Assembly (NCBI RefSeq): GCF_037893015.1
Contig: NC_133660.1
Span: 284,515,578 to 284,579,577, forward strand
DNA length: 64,000 bases
DNA from: Macrotis lagotis
Lineage: Eukaryota; Chordata; Mammalia; Peramelemorphia; Peramelidae
Direction: 5' to 3'
The position numbers and the translations under genes were made by a program. The notes under the pieces are model-generated. The model ran no database searches and was not told the origin of the DNA. It saw only the letters and a program-made list of their open reading frames with translations. This document shows positions 54,291 through 64,000 of the stretch, piece after piece (positions within the stretch are counted from its first letter, which is position 1; each line of letters starts with the position of its first letter).

Positions 54291-56720
54291 TGTCTAGAGC
54301 ACAGTGATTATGTCAGTAGCCTGGAAACTCCTCGAAGGCAGGCCAGGCATGGGGAAGAAAGGCCCTTAGAATATGTTTGTTGACTGAGTGTCTGATAACT
54401 GACCTGCTGCCTCAGCCTCCCAGGCCCTCCCTGAGTAGGTTACCTGACCCCAAGGGGATCATCTGGTGTGTGGGATGGGAGAGATGAGCTCATCAGAGCT
54501 GATGCTGAGCCCAGCTTAGAAAGGGGCTAGACCTTGGACCTCTAAGGACATGGGATTATTTTCCAGCCACTGCCAAGCCCTGAATCCTCTCAAAGCCCTG
54601 CAAGGAGAGGGTCCCTTTGGGGGAGCAGGGAGGCGAGTGACCTTCTTTCTTGCCCAACCTTCACAGATAGAACAGACTTCATCATCTTGGAGGGGTGGTG
54701 ACCTGAGTCCTGTCATTCCAATCCTCTGCAATTTTAGGACCCACCCCATAGGAGCAGACAGAGACATAAAGATGGAAACAGAGATAGACAGAAAGATGCA
54801 GACAGAGAGAGACAGAGGCAGGGAGAGTAGATCGGTTGGGGAAGGAGTCTGATTTACAGCTGTGAAATTAAGGCTTTGCTAGTTTTCCCTCACAATCTCA
54901 TTGCTATTTCCATTTAAATGGGAAAGGGTGGTGGTGGTGGGGCAGTTAAGAAGGCAGTTAAGAAATGTTCTCCTTCAGCACTTTGTCTAGGGGAAAGAAC
55001 TGGCCTCCATGTCAGGCGGAAGGGTCCTCTCAGCTTGACTATGCATCTCCTAGGCCTCTTCTCTCTTCCCTTTTCTGAGGGTCTTGGTCTGTTCCTTTCC
55101 AACTGCTCTTCTTCAGACAGGAAGACCTTTTGGTTTTGGGGTTTTGTGCCTCACAGAAGCCCCCAGTGATGTTCCTACCTCAGGGCGCCCAGGGAAGGGT
55201 TCACAGTCGGTGGGGCTTCTCTGCCTTCAGTTTCTGGAATGATGATCACCTGCAGCATGGTCTCTTGTCATTCTCCTTGACCTCAGAATGGCATTTTTTT
55301 TTTTTCTGGAAGCATCTTTCTTTGTGGAAGGGAAGGGTAGAGGGCATGTTGATGGTTGTGTTGTACCTTGGAGCAGGTATGAGGGGAACTAAGAGATGAG
55401 GCTCTGAAACCTCCCCTTTGACTCCTCTTTCTGCAGCCCCCTTGGCATCTTGCCTGGGTTACACCATCAGCTCATCAACAGTGGTGACATTCACACCAGA
55501 GCCCGGGACAGACAGCTCCAAAGTCGGAAGCACATCCTGGTGGAAGGCGGGCATTTTTATTTTAGAAAAGGAGCAAGCAGCCCCTATGGAGACCAGAGGC
55601 TTCAGGTTCAGGCAGGCTGAGCTGAAGTCTCTTCTCCTTCTCTGGGGTTGTTTCTCTCCCAGGTTTTCCTGAGACATTTTGATCTCTTTCTCAACCTCCC
55701 CTTGGGCAGCTAAGAAATCATCACATGCCGATTCTTCCTTTTGAAAACCTGAGCAGTTCCCTGTCCCATAACAGAGAACATTGTTGGTAAAAGATGCTCG
55801 ATAATAGTGGGGGGGTTGGCTTTGACTTGTGCTTGGGTAGAACAGGGTCGGGGTGGGGGGAATTCTGTTAGTCCCAGGAAATGATCATTATCACTAGCAC
55901 AGGAGAGAATGATCTCATGCAAAAGATCGGGTCGATGGAACCTGAGACATGATAGAAACCCAAAGGTGCCCCCTTCTTCCCCCCAACTCCCATTTTTTCT
56001 ACCCCCCCACCACCTTTGGACTTGGAATTCTCTCTCTCCCCAGCCCTCTCTCATCCTCTACCATACTTTATCGACATATTTTCTTATTCCCAGAAGAGAA
56101 GAACCTCTATTGGGTGGGTGGGTGGGGAAGATTTTCTTGTCTCTGGAACTTGTAGAAAAGATGGCCAGCTAGACCTAAGCCAAAAAGAGATCTATAAATA
56201 CCAGCTCTGTTGCTATCCCCATCTCTCTACCTGTCTGTCGGTCTACAGGTGCGCGTAGGGATGGAAATGGGCCCAGGAAGACTGCCATTCACTGAGCATT
56301 GGGCCTGGACCAAATCAGGTTTCAATCTAGAAAACACGTCTGTCTTTAATCAGCTACAAATTGTTCAGCTAATGTAGGGAAGCCGGGCAGTCTTTCTGCA
56401 GACCCATCAAGGAAGTGATTATGGTAAAGAACTAGGAGAGAGCTTTGGGGAAGATGGCATCTCCCTCCCCCCTTGCCATCCCCTTTTCTTTTCTCCTTTG
56501 TAGGAAGCTTGAACAATCTCCCAAACGCCAACAGTTAGCAGCTTGAGAAGAGAATGCTCTGGTGCGGGTGCGGGCTTTTTTTTTCCTTCTGTTTTTAAAG
56601 CCTGTTTGCTTTTCACTTGACGGTTCTTTTGTATCTCTACCCCCGAACAAAACATGAGATTGACACGGCTGATTGTACAGGTAGTATCTTTCCAGTTTCC
56701 CAAAAGAACATTCTTTCCTT

Positions 56721-56726
56721 TTTATT
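56721..56726 (-). terminator. FLRT1: Candidate FLRT1 polyadenylation signal AATAAA
   Basis: AATAAA on the minus strand, about 340 nt past the FLRT1 stop codon. The following minus-strand sequence has a TGTTCTTTTGG U/G-rich stretch. The true 3' UTR may be longer. Confidence 0.4.
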
Positions 56727-57066
56727 TTTAGGTCTTTCCTGATCTCCCTCCCTGTGGCACCCCTCCCCACCAGGTGGCATTTTTTTGTATAAATTAAGAA
56801 ATATGACCTCAGTTTCCCTTCCTTGCCTATTATTTTCTTTAAAAAAAACAAACAAAATTTTACCATTGTTGTTTTTTTTATAAAATATTCACCCCCTCCC
56901 CTTGTTTCTGGCTTGAAAATAGTTTTATGTGATGTTGATAGGGGTTTCTTTCTTCGATTGTAGCCAGCACATGTGGGAAGCCATGTTTCCACACAAGGAG
57001 GAGATGGAAAGAAGCAATGGGCGCAGGGTGACTTAGGGGTCCGGGGAAGGAGAGAGAGTGACTCCA

Positions 57067-59094
57067 TCATGTGTAGGAATAATCTATGTCTGGGATGCCA
57101 CCGTCTCTGTAACCACGGGTGGTGCCATACCCGATCGTATGCGTGCTCTTATAGAGGCTGGTGCCATTGGAAGGGAAAATGGTGTGTATTACATATTCCT
57201 CTTTGGCCCGGTGGGGGTTGATGGGTAGCATCTGGAGCCCGGGCCCCCGAATCTCCAGAATCGAGTTATCTTTCTTGGTCCCTGACTCCACGTAGTCGTC
57301 TTTCTTGCGGCTGCCCCGGTTGTAGGCCCTTTCCCGGGTCAGAAGCTCTCCAGCCCGATGGACATACCAGCAGATGGCTCCAAGGACCAGGAAGAGGAAG
57401 ACGAGGGCTATGGCGCCTCCGATGATGCCCGCCAGAGGCAGGCCCGTCATGGAGTCCACGTTCTGCTCTCGGTTGAGGGTGGTGGTCGGCCCATAGTTGT
57501 CAGCCGTCTCTGCCTTGGCGCACACTGGGGTCTCGTCAGCCACGTAGGTGTTTCCAGTTTCCATTGTGACCATGCAGATGATGTAGGTGGACTTGGGCTC
57601 CAGAGCTGTCAGTAGGTATTCTGTCTTGTCGCCTTGCACCAGGGTTTCTGTGATGGAGCCCACTGCGGGGCTGTGTCCAAGACGCAGCCAGCTGAGGCGG
57701 AAGGAGGTGGCGGGCAGCATGGCCTTCCAGGTGATCCGGATACTGTCTGCTGTCAAGGGCTTCACGTGGATCACCAGGGCCTTTGTACCATCCCCAGTGG
57801 CCATGGGGTAGTCTATATTAGAGTCTGGGAGTGGGATTCCCGGCCTCTTGGATTTGAGGGTAAAGAGAGAGCCCTGTGGGGTGGTGGATGCAGCATGGTT
57901 GCTGGCCGTGGTCTTGGCAGCAGCGGCCGCAGCCGCATTGCCTTGAGATCCTGTCTCAAAGCACTCATCCATCTCACTGGTGATGTCCTTGATGGCCATG
58001 CCACGAACCTTTTCGGGGCCCTGGCACATCAGTCCGCGCACATTGACCACTGATGCCCGTGCCTTCACCCAGTCCCTGAGCCACATGAGGTTGCAGCCGC
58101 AGAACCAGGGGTTGTTCCTGAGCAGGAGCTGGCTGAGGTTCTCCAGATCATCAAACAGGCCTCGTGGCAGGGAGGTGAGGTTGTTGTTGGAGAGATCCAG
58201 CCGCTCCAGCTCGCGCATCTTGGCCAGTGTATTATAGGGTATGTGGCTGATGGCATTGTCCTGGAGGTAGAGCTTCTGCAGGTGGGCGCTGGGCAGGTTG
58301 AGGGGTGGGGCGGCCAGCGAGTTCCGGACCAGAGACAGTTCGGTGAGGTTCTGGAGCCTACTGAAGGTGTCGTCTGCGATCCGCTGGTTGGCCAGCAGGT
58401 TGCCGTCCAGCACCAGCCGCCTCAAGCTGTTGAGGCCCTTGAAGGCATGCAGTGGGATGGTAGAGATGCGGTTGTCATCCAGGCGCAGCTCCTCCAGGGT
58501 CCTGGGCAGTCCGGATGGGATGCTGCTTAGGTGGTTCCGGGACAGGAAGAGCAGCTTCAGCTGTTTGCTGTCTGCAAAAGCATCATCCTCGATGCTCACT
58601 GTCGACACCGAGTTATCGTCGAGGTGAAGCTTCTCTAGGAGGGGGATGCGGGCCAGCGAGTCTCTGGCAATGGTCCTGACATTGTTGTCTTGCAGGTGGA
58701 GCTCACGCAGGGAGTGCGGGAGATTAACGGGGAACTCATCCAGGTCGTTCTCATACAGGTAGATCACTTGTACGTTGACCTTGCTCTTCAGGTCCTGAGG
58801 GATGCCCGCATTATTGATCTGATTGTTCTGTAGGTAAAGGGTGGTGGCGTCGTCTGGGATGTCTGCTGGGATGGATGTCAGACCCCGGTCATTGCAGTAA
58901 ATGAAGCCATTGTCACAGCGGCAGACGGATGGGCACGTCGTGCTGTCAATGACCTCCGTCAGAAAGGCGATGAGCCCATAGCACAGGAACAGCCAGTCCC
59001 GCAAGTCAATCGTGGCCGTGGTCATGACCACAGTGGTTGTGATGGTGGTGGTGGTGGTCATGGCAGCTGCGGCGGTGGAGTGGGCTGTCACCAT
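57067..59094 (-). CDS. FLRT1: FLRT1, leucine-rich repeat and fibronectin III transmembrane protein
   Basis: Cell-surface adhesion and guidance protein that binds latrophilins and FGF receptors. A single exon codes 675 residues. In order: a Thr-rich N-terminus (1-28), a hydrophobic signal segment (about 34-47), an LRRNT cap with C54, C58, C60 and C67, ten leucine-rich repeats (about 75-325), an LRRCT cap (NPWFCGC; C332, C334, C357, C378), an Ala/Thr linker, one FN3 domain (about 437-530), a transmembrane helix (about 554-578) and a cytoplasmic tail ending DIDYSYT. N-glycosylation sequons occur at N249 and N305. Tail tyrosines Y601, Y634 and Y672 match positions reported, as I recall, to be phosphorylated via FGFR1. 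The start context GCCATGG is strong and an in-frame TGA lies upstream at 59128-59130. The gene is nested antisense in MACROD1 intron 3. Confidence 0.98.
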   Translation of the reverse strand: MVTAHSTAAAAMTTTTTITTTVVMTTATIDLRDWLFLCYGLIAFLTEVIDSTTCPSVCRCDNGFIYCNDRGLTSIPADIPDDATTLYLQNNQINNAGIPQDLKSKVNVQVIYLYENDLDEFPVNLPHSLRELHLQDNNVRTIARDSLARIPLLEKLHLDDNSVSTVSIEDDAFADSKQLKLLFLSRNHLSSIPSGLPRTLEELRLDDNRISTIPLHAFKGLNSLRRLVLDGNLLANQRIADDTFSRLQNLTELSLVRNSLAAPPLNLPSAHLQKLYLQDNAISHIPYNTLAKMRELERLDLSNNNLTSLPRGLFDDLENLSQLLLRNNPWFCGCNLMWLRDWVKARASVVNVRGLMCQGPEKVRGMAIKDITSEMDECFETGSQGNAAAAAAAKTTASNHAASTTPQGSLFTLKSKRPGIPLPDSNIDYPMATGDGTKALVIHVKPLTADSIRITWKAMLPATSFRLSWLRLGHSPAVGSITETLVQGDKTEYLLTALEPKSTYIICMVTMETGNTYVADETPVCAKAETADNYGPTTTLNREQNVDSMTGLPLAGIIGGAIALVFLFLVLGAICWYVHRAGELLTRERAYNRGSRKKDDYVESGTKKDNSILEIRGPGLQMLPINPHRAKEEYVIHTIFPSNGTSLYKSTHTIGYGTTRGYRDGGIPDIDYSYT

Positions 59095-59142
59095 GGCTGA
59101 CAGGCTATGGAGCCGGGGCCCCCCAGCTCACGTCCTTGTCAC
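59095..59142 (-). other. FLRT1: FLRT1 5' UTR part of the coding exon, with splice acceptor
   Basis: On the minus strand ACTTCTTGCAG precedes GTGACAAGGACG, placing an acceptor AG at 59144-59143 and the exon start at 59142. An in-frame TGA at 59130-59128 fixes 59094 as the first possible start in this exon. The upstream noncoding exon or exons were not found. Confidence 0.75.
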
Positions 59143-59230
59143 CTGCAAGAAGTACATAATGAATGGAGTGAGATGGAGGTAATGAGCCTCTGGGAGGCAG
59201 TCAGGGCCACCACCCAGACCACTGTGCTGC

Positions 59231-59630
59231 TGACCCATGAACCAGAGAGCGCCACAGCCTATGCACTCTCTGGCATAGAGACCCACGTCAGTGCTTCCTC
59301 TCACTGGTGTCTTGAGAGAGAAAGTCAAAGGGAAAGCACCTTCTGAATTTAGCTTTCCCTCCTTCCATTTCTTTCCTTTCTTCCTTCCTTTTCTCTCTTC
59401 TTCCCTCCCTTCCTCTTTCCCTCCCTCCCTTTCTTCTTTCTTTAATTTTGTCCTCCCTGTCTTTCCTTTCCACTGCTTTGCCTTTCTTCACCTTCCCTTT
59501 CCCTCTTCTCCTCTTATGTCTCCAGTGGCTCCCTATAGCTCCTCCCTATGGTCCTTTTCTTATCATCTTACATCTGGGGCTGATCTCTCTTTCCAGCTTA
59601 CCCTCCCCAAACTCTGGGGTCTAGCCATGT
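59231..59630 (+). repeat. Left arm of a long inverted repeat
   Basis: From GACCCATGAACCAGAGAG to CTCTGGGGTCTAGCCATG. Its reverse complement recurs at 60792-61188 with about 90% identity by eye and a few small indels. It includes a C/T-rich middle (59360-59510) but the identity extends through unique sequence on both sides. Confidence 0.88.
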
Positions 59631-60791
59631 TGGGTCATGGCTGTTGCATTTCCTCCCTTGTATACATGCTCTAGCATTAAGATCCCTCTCTCCCCATCTC
59701 AAACACCACTTCCTCCTTGCATCTCCACCCTGATCTCCTCTGTTGGGAACTGTCCCCCTCAGACATGAACCATAGGGCTTGGAGCCCCCTCACATTCTTC
59801 CCATCTTCTGTGGAGGAGGGGCATCTCTGTGTTTTCATCTTTTCCCCCTTAGACAGTGATCCAAGGTAGGGACTCTCTCTTCCCTAACCTTGGCACCTTC
59901 CTCAGGCTCTGGCTCAGCCCACTGTGGGCAGTGGATGCTTCAGATGTATCTGGTAGGCAGGGAGCCTTTGGAGAGACTTTGTCTTATCATTGTTCTGACC
60001 ATCCAAACCAAGAAATCTGGCGGATACCAGGAAAGCCCTGAGAGCATCCTAATCTCACATGCAGAATATCATCATATGTGGCCAGAAGCGGGAGCAGTCT
60101 GATTAATGGTAACATGATCTGCCTAATGCTGCCAATGGGCAGCATTTGTCCTTCAGCTCGGGCATGCTTAGGCCTGCTTCATGATCTGTTTGGAGGCTCC
60201 CTTGTGGGGCCAGAGCTCTGGCGCTTGATTGCCGCAGGTGATCAGCAGGCCACAGTGGACCCACTGTATGAGTTTACATCACTGAGCATGATGCAACCAT
60301 GCCCCTCTGAAGATGGCAGGTGACACATGGGGTAAACACTGTCACTGAAGGTCACTGCCCAGGAGAGTTCCAGGTGTGGAAGAAGATTGGATCAAGAGGT
60401 GCATGTTTTCACATCTGTGCAATGATCTAGTTCATAGAAAGTACTAAATTGTTAAGATTCTTTGACCTGGTCATGCTTGTACCAGTTACAGGGAGAGGTC
60501 CCGTTGACCCTGCAATGTCTCTGGCATCACTTCTTGTGGCAGCAAAAATGTGGAGACAGTGATTGTGGATAACTGAACAGACAGGCTAATGAATGAAGCA
60601 GGGGGTAGCCTACTGGAAGACAAGACAGATGACAGATTGGGGAGCATGGGAAGCCTTAGATGAACTGGAGGGGAGCAAGAAAGGCAGAACCAGAAATTGG
60701 TGAATACCACCATGCCAGTCATGGAGAGAAAAAGACAGCTTTTAAGAGGCAGCTGAACCTGGGCATTCATCACACTGAGTCTCAGAGGACA
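59631..60791. other. Spacer between the inverted arms
   Basis: About 1.16 kb with no long open frame, no recognised repeat family and no coding exon on either strand. Whether it belongs to one mobile element with the arms is unknown. Confidence 0.5.
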
Positions 60792-61188
60792 GCATGGCTA
60801 GACCCCAGAGTTTGGGGAGGGTAAGCTGGAAAGAGAGATCAGCCCGAGATGTAAGATGACAGGAAAAGGACCATGGGATTCATCAAGGAGCCATAGGGAG
60901 CCACTGGAGATATTAGAGGAGAAGAGGGAAAAGGGAAGGTGAAGGAAGGCAAAGCAGTGGAAAGACAGGGAGGATGAAATGAAAGAAGGAAGAAAGGGAG
61001 GGAGGAAAGGAACAAGGGAGGGAAGAAGAGAAAAGGAAGAAAGGAAAGAAATGGAAGGAGGGAAAGCTCAATTTGGAAGGTGCTTCCCCTTTGACTTCCT
61101 CTCTCAAGACACCAGTGAGAGGAAGCACTTACACGTGTCTCTACGCCAGAGGGTGTGTAGGTTGTTGCACTCTTTGGTTCATGGGTTC
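60792..61188 (-). repeat. Right arm of a long inverted repeat
   Basis: From CATGGCTAGACCCCAGAG to GGTTCATGGGTT, the reverse complement of 59231-59630. Shared unique blocks include CACTGGTGTCTTGAGAGAG and AGCTTACCCTCCCCAAACTC when read in the left-arm direction. Confidence 0.88.
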
Positions 61189-61294
61189 TCTTACCTATTT
61201 TAAATAAAGAGGTAGAGGTGGAGGGGGTTGGTTAGGGCAGGGTCCTCCTATCCCATGGCACCTCTCTCCATCTTGGTAACTTTCTTTCCTTGGC

Positions 61295-61460
61295 CATTAG
61301 ATTGTAAGCTCCTTGAGGGCAGGAAGGCTTTTCTTCTTGTATTCCCAGTGTCTACACAGCATACTTTTTTTCATCCTTTCCCTCCTCCCCTTCCTCTCTT
61401 CCTCCCTTCCATCCTTCCTTCCTTCCTCCCTCCCTCCCTTCCTTCTTCCCTTCCTCTCAT
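61295..61460 (+). repeat. L2-type 3' end relic followed by (CCTT)n tract
   Basis: ATTGTAAGCTCCTTGAGGGC and GTGTCTACACAGCATAC resemble an L2 tail; 61370-61460 is then nearly pure C/T. Confidence 0.7.
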
Positions 61461-61539
61461 TGTCAGTTGCATTTAAGAGTATCATCTCATTTTGCTTAAC
61501 CATCACTCTTCTCTATGACAAGGGAGGGGGCTTTGTGGG

Positions 61540-61990
61540 AGAATATCAAGAAATGAATAGTGTTTTAAAAAGCATCAATTTAACTTTTTTTTTCCCTTTA
61601 AAAAGAGAGAGAGAAATCCATAGTGTGCTCTGGGGTCTCCGCCTCACCATGCTCTGGGTTATATGGAAAAATTGCTCCAGGGTGACTTCCAAAATCATGA
61701 AATATTTAACCATTTTAGAGAAAAATTGTACATCTCTTCTTTTTTAAAACAAGATGACTTAATAAACGGAGCAGTCCACAGCCTGAGTGAGCCTGCGAGG
61801 TGTCATATCAATTTTTGAAAATGAAAAAATGGTAAAATGGATTTTTTTCTCTCATATTTCCTCATCTTCTTTCACAATGAGTAGAGGTAAAAATCAATTA
61901 AGGAAAAATTATCTCCCTACCTCGGTGGGGAAGGCATCATCTCTCTCTGAGAGCTTAGAGCTCCAGAAATTGCCTGGAGCCTTGTGAAGT
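61540..61990. promoter_or_regulatory. AT-rich candidate conserved noncoding element upstream of FLRT1
   Basis: About 450 bp of repeat-free AT-rich sequence, with CATCAATTTAAC, AAATATTTAACC, TCATATCAATTT and AAATCAATTAAGG cores. It lies 2.4-2.9 kb upstream of the FLRT1 coding exon. Regulatory role is inferred from composition and position only. Confidence 0.38.
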
Positions 61991-62899
61991 CAGCCCTCCT
62001 CCCCCCGATCTGAAGCATGGACTTGGGGGGATATCCTTCATCTTTCTTGATCCTAGTGCCCCCAGAATACCCCTCCTTCTATCCATCTGACCCCGTTGCC
62101 CATCTATCTGTCCCTGATTCCCTTCTTTCTGTCTATCTGCTCCCAGTACCCCTCCTTCTTGCTATCTGACCCCATTGTCCAGACCTGGGCACCCCTCCTC
62201 CTTGTATCTGCTCTCTGTGTCCACTCAGCCCTAGGCACACCAGTCTGTAGTGGGGTATGCTGATGTGTTTAAGAACTGGTGGCATTTGGATGATCTGTGA
62301 GGTCTGCACCCTCCCTCCCTTCTTATAGTTTTCTTTTTGTTTATGGATTTCTGGCCGAGGGGTTCAGGGTCTGAGAGTACCATGGGTTTGTCCATGGAGA
62401 GCTGCCCCTTACAGGACTGTTCCCTTGAGGCTGCCAGGGGACTTTAGGGTATCAGATGCTGGGCTCATCAGGAAGATATGGGCTCAGACCCAGCTTGGAT
62501 ATTTCCTGGCTGAGGTCCTCTCTGAATCTCAGGTTCTTCATTAGCAAAGTGGACAGAATGGAACCTCCCAGGGTAGTTGTGAGCCTCAGGTGAGACATTG
62601 TGTGAAGAATGCTTTCCTAGGCTTTTTCTCTGAGGTAGCTATTAGTGTCTTAGGGGTCCCAGGACAAGAAGCCTTGGAGGGGGGTGAGGATGGTGGACTT
62701 TTCCCCAGCAGAGTGCCTTTATGCCCTCCTCATGATACACGTTTTTGGGGTGGGGGGAAACAGACAAAGAGAGACAGAGAGAGCAAGCTATATTTCTCTA
62801 CGGATGCTGATGAGAGGCCACCTCGGGCACCGCTTAGGACTTTGTTTCCTAAGGAAGATGGCAGAACATCTTGGTTCATCCCATACACATCTTGTTGTT

Positions 62900-63005
62900 T
62901 TAGACTGGAAGCTTCTTGGGGTCAGGGCCTGCTTTAGCCTTCCTTTGGATTCCTGGTACCTAGCCCCTGACCCTGCAGAGTTAAGGGCTTCATACATGCT
63001 TATTA
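62900..63005 (+). repeat. L2-type LINE 3' end relic
   Basis: TTAGACTGGAAGCTTCTTGG, CCTGGTACCTAGCCCC and AGGGCTTCATACATGCTTAT. Confidence 0.6.
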
Positions 63006-63024
63006 CCTTGCCTTGGCTGCTTAA

Positions 63025-63225
63025 TGTAGTGGATTGGGAAGTGGGTTTGGGATTGGGAAGACCTGAGTTCAAATCTGGTGTCAGACACACTTACTTTGTG
63101 ATCCTGTTGCTCAGCCTCACTTTCCTCATCTGTAAAGTGGGAATCCTAATAGTGCCTACCTCTCCACATTGTCATGAAGCACAAATAAGAAAAACCTGGA
63201 TATCCCTTTGCAAACCTAAAGTTCT
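63025..63225 (+). repeat. MIR-type SINE relic
   Basis: GAAGACCTGAGTTCAAATCT, CACTTTCCTCATCTGTAAAG and GCCTACCTCTCCACATTGTC in MIR order, nearly full length. Confidence 0.75.
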
Positions 63226-64000
63226 ATGGGAATGTTAGCCGGAAGGAAGTTAGTTTTCAGGTCTTCAAGTGATGGGTTCATGGGGTTCTTTTTCACCCAT
63301 GTGAGGAGGTTGAGGTACAGGGCTGGGCTGTGGGGCTTGGTGAAGTCCCTTCCTTAGATCAAAGTCATAGTCCAGGCAGCAGAGACAGGATTGTTTGATG
63401 ACTTCTTTGGAGTGTGTAGGGACATCTACAACCCCTTGTGTGGGTAGGCTGTACCTCAAAGGGGCTCCTTCTCCCTGCTCTTCCATCACAACTGACTTTT
63501 CAGCTTCTGATGCGTCTCTCTTCCTTGGGGCCTCTTGGTTCTGAGCCCCAAGGGGGGACCTTTGAGAGACCAGTTCTCACTCATATCCATTTATCCACAC
63601 CATGGGGAATGGCGTGTCCAGCGGAGCACCACCTCCTTGGGGTTGTGGCCCCTCCGAGGACAAGGCCGGGCTTAACAGGGCCAGTAATATGTCACTTGGG
63701 GTTTCTGTTTAGCTTACTGACACTCTCTCAGCCTCCAGAGGACCTGGAATCATAATGAAGTGTAAATTGGCCCTTTCAGAGATGCTTGATGGATGACCAA
63801 GTAATGCTGCTGGAGCCCTGGACAAGAGGCCTTGCAGCTCCCTTGCTGTAGCCACTGGCCTCATCCATCTTGGGCAGGCTTTTTTCCACTGTCTGTAGCC
63901 CACAACCCCAGTCTCTGGAGCCCTTGGCCCAAAGGCCTCCCTGGTCGACCCTCCTGATCTGTAACTACCTCCTAAGCCCTGCATCAAGGGGAAGCAGATC

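Larger units (their letters stand above)
23385..64000 (+). other. MACROD1: MACROD1 intron 3 (right end beyond the window)
   Basis: Follows the GTAAGT donor after exon 3. No further plus-strand macro-domain exon was recognised up to base 64000, so the intron exceeds 40 kb. It hosts FLRT1 on the opposite strand plus many interspersed and simple repeats. In human, FLRT1 also lies inside this gene. Confidence 0.75.

Noticed and set aside
56432..57070. 212-codon minus-strand frame next to the FLRT1 stop
   Set aside because: It overlaps the FLRT1 3' UTR in another frame, is Lys-rich from A-rich sequence, and matches nothing.
57358..58627. Plus-strand frames opposite FLRT1
   Set aside because: They are antisense shadows of the conserved FLRT1 coding sequence.
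62684..63238. Plus-strand frame of 184 codons near the right edge
   Set aside because: It runs through an L2 tail and a MIR relic, so it is repeat-derived.
1..64000. Search for CRISPR arrays, operons, phage or bacterial mobile systems
   Set aside because: The whole window behaves as vertebrate nuclear DNA. The only regular arrays are simple repeats and the 52.2-53.1 kb minisatellite, which has no spacer-like unique segments.

Overview
The window is mammalian nuclear DNA, almost certainly from a marsupial. It carries spliced genes with GT-AG introns and two CpG islands. At least fifteen copies or fragments of a tRNA-like SINE family typical of marsupials are present (promoter boxes reading GGTGGCGCAGTGG and GAGTTCAAATC, tail reading TTGCAAAA), together with MAR1-type SINEs and old MIR/L2 pieces. 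I see no Alu, B1 or other placental-specific SINE. The species cannot be fixed from this alone.

Genes, left to right. (1) STIP1 (Hsp70/Hsp90 organising protein) on the minus strand, exons 1-5 only (residues 1-224: TPR1, DP1 and the linker up to TPR2A); the rest lies off the left edge. Its promoter, in a CpG island at about 3.9-5.4 kb, has two heat-shock elements, six CCAAT boxes and a perfect CRE. (2) A 7.2 kb divergent intergenic region of SINEs, pyrimidine tracts and older repeats. (3) MACROD1 (mitochondrial macro-domain ADP-ribosyl hydrolase) on the plus strand. Exon 1 lies in a second CpG island at 11563-11779, exon 2 at 22457-22561 and exon 3 at 23268-23384. Intron 3 then runs past the right edge (more than 40 kb). 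(4) FLRT1 (LRR/FN3 transmembrane adhesion protein) on the minus strand, its whole 675-codon reading frame in one exon (57067-59094) nested inside MACROD1 intron 3. The order and orientation STIP1 / MACROD1 with nested FLRT1 match what I remember of human 11q13.1, so this is conserved synteny.

Everything else is intronic or intergenic DNA: SINEs (several with clear target-site duplications), L1/MIR/L2 remnants, simple repeats, and a few AT-rich low-repeat blocks that look like candidate conserved regulatory DNA.

I found no operon-like, CRISPR, phage or otherwise foreign system. The most unusual structures are: a pair of about 400-bp inverted repeats (about 90% identical by eye, about 1.16 kb apart) starting 88 bp upstream of the FLRT1 coding exon; a tandem array of about 100-bp units at 52.2-53.1 kb with alternating A/B units built from MIR/L2-like 3' ends; a SINE inserted in the B box of another SINE; a short TTAGGG array inside a retroposon fragment; a consensus CTCF motif in MACROD1 intron 3; and a coding change in FLRT1 that removes the downstream methionine used as an alternative start in human annotation.
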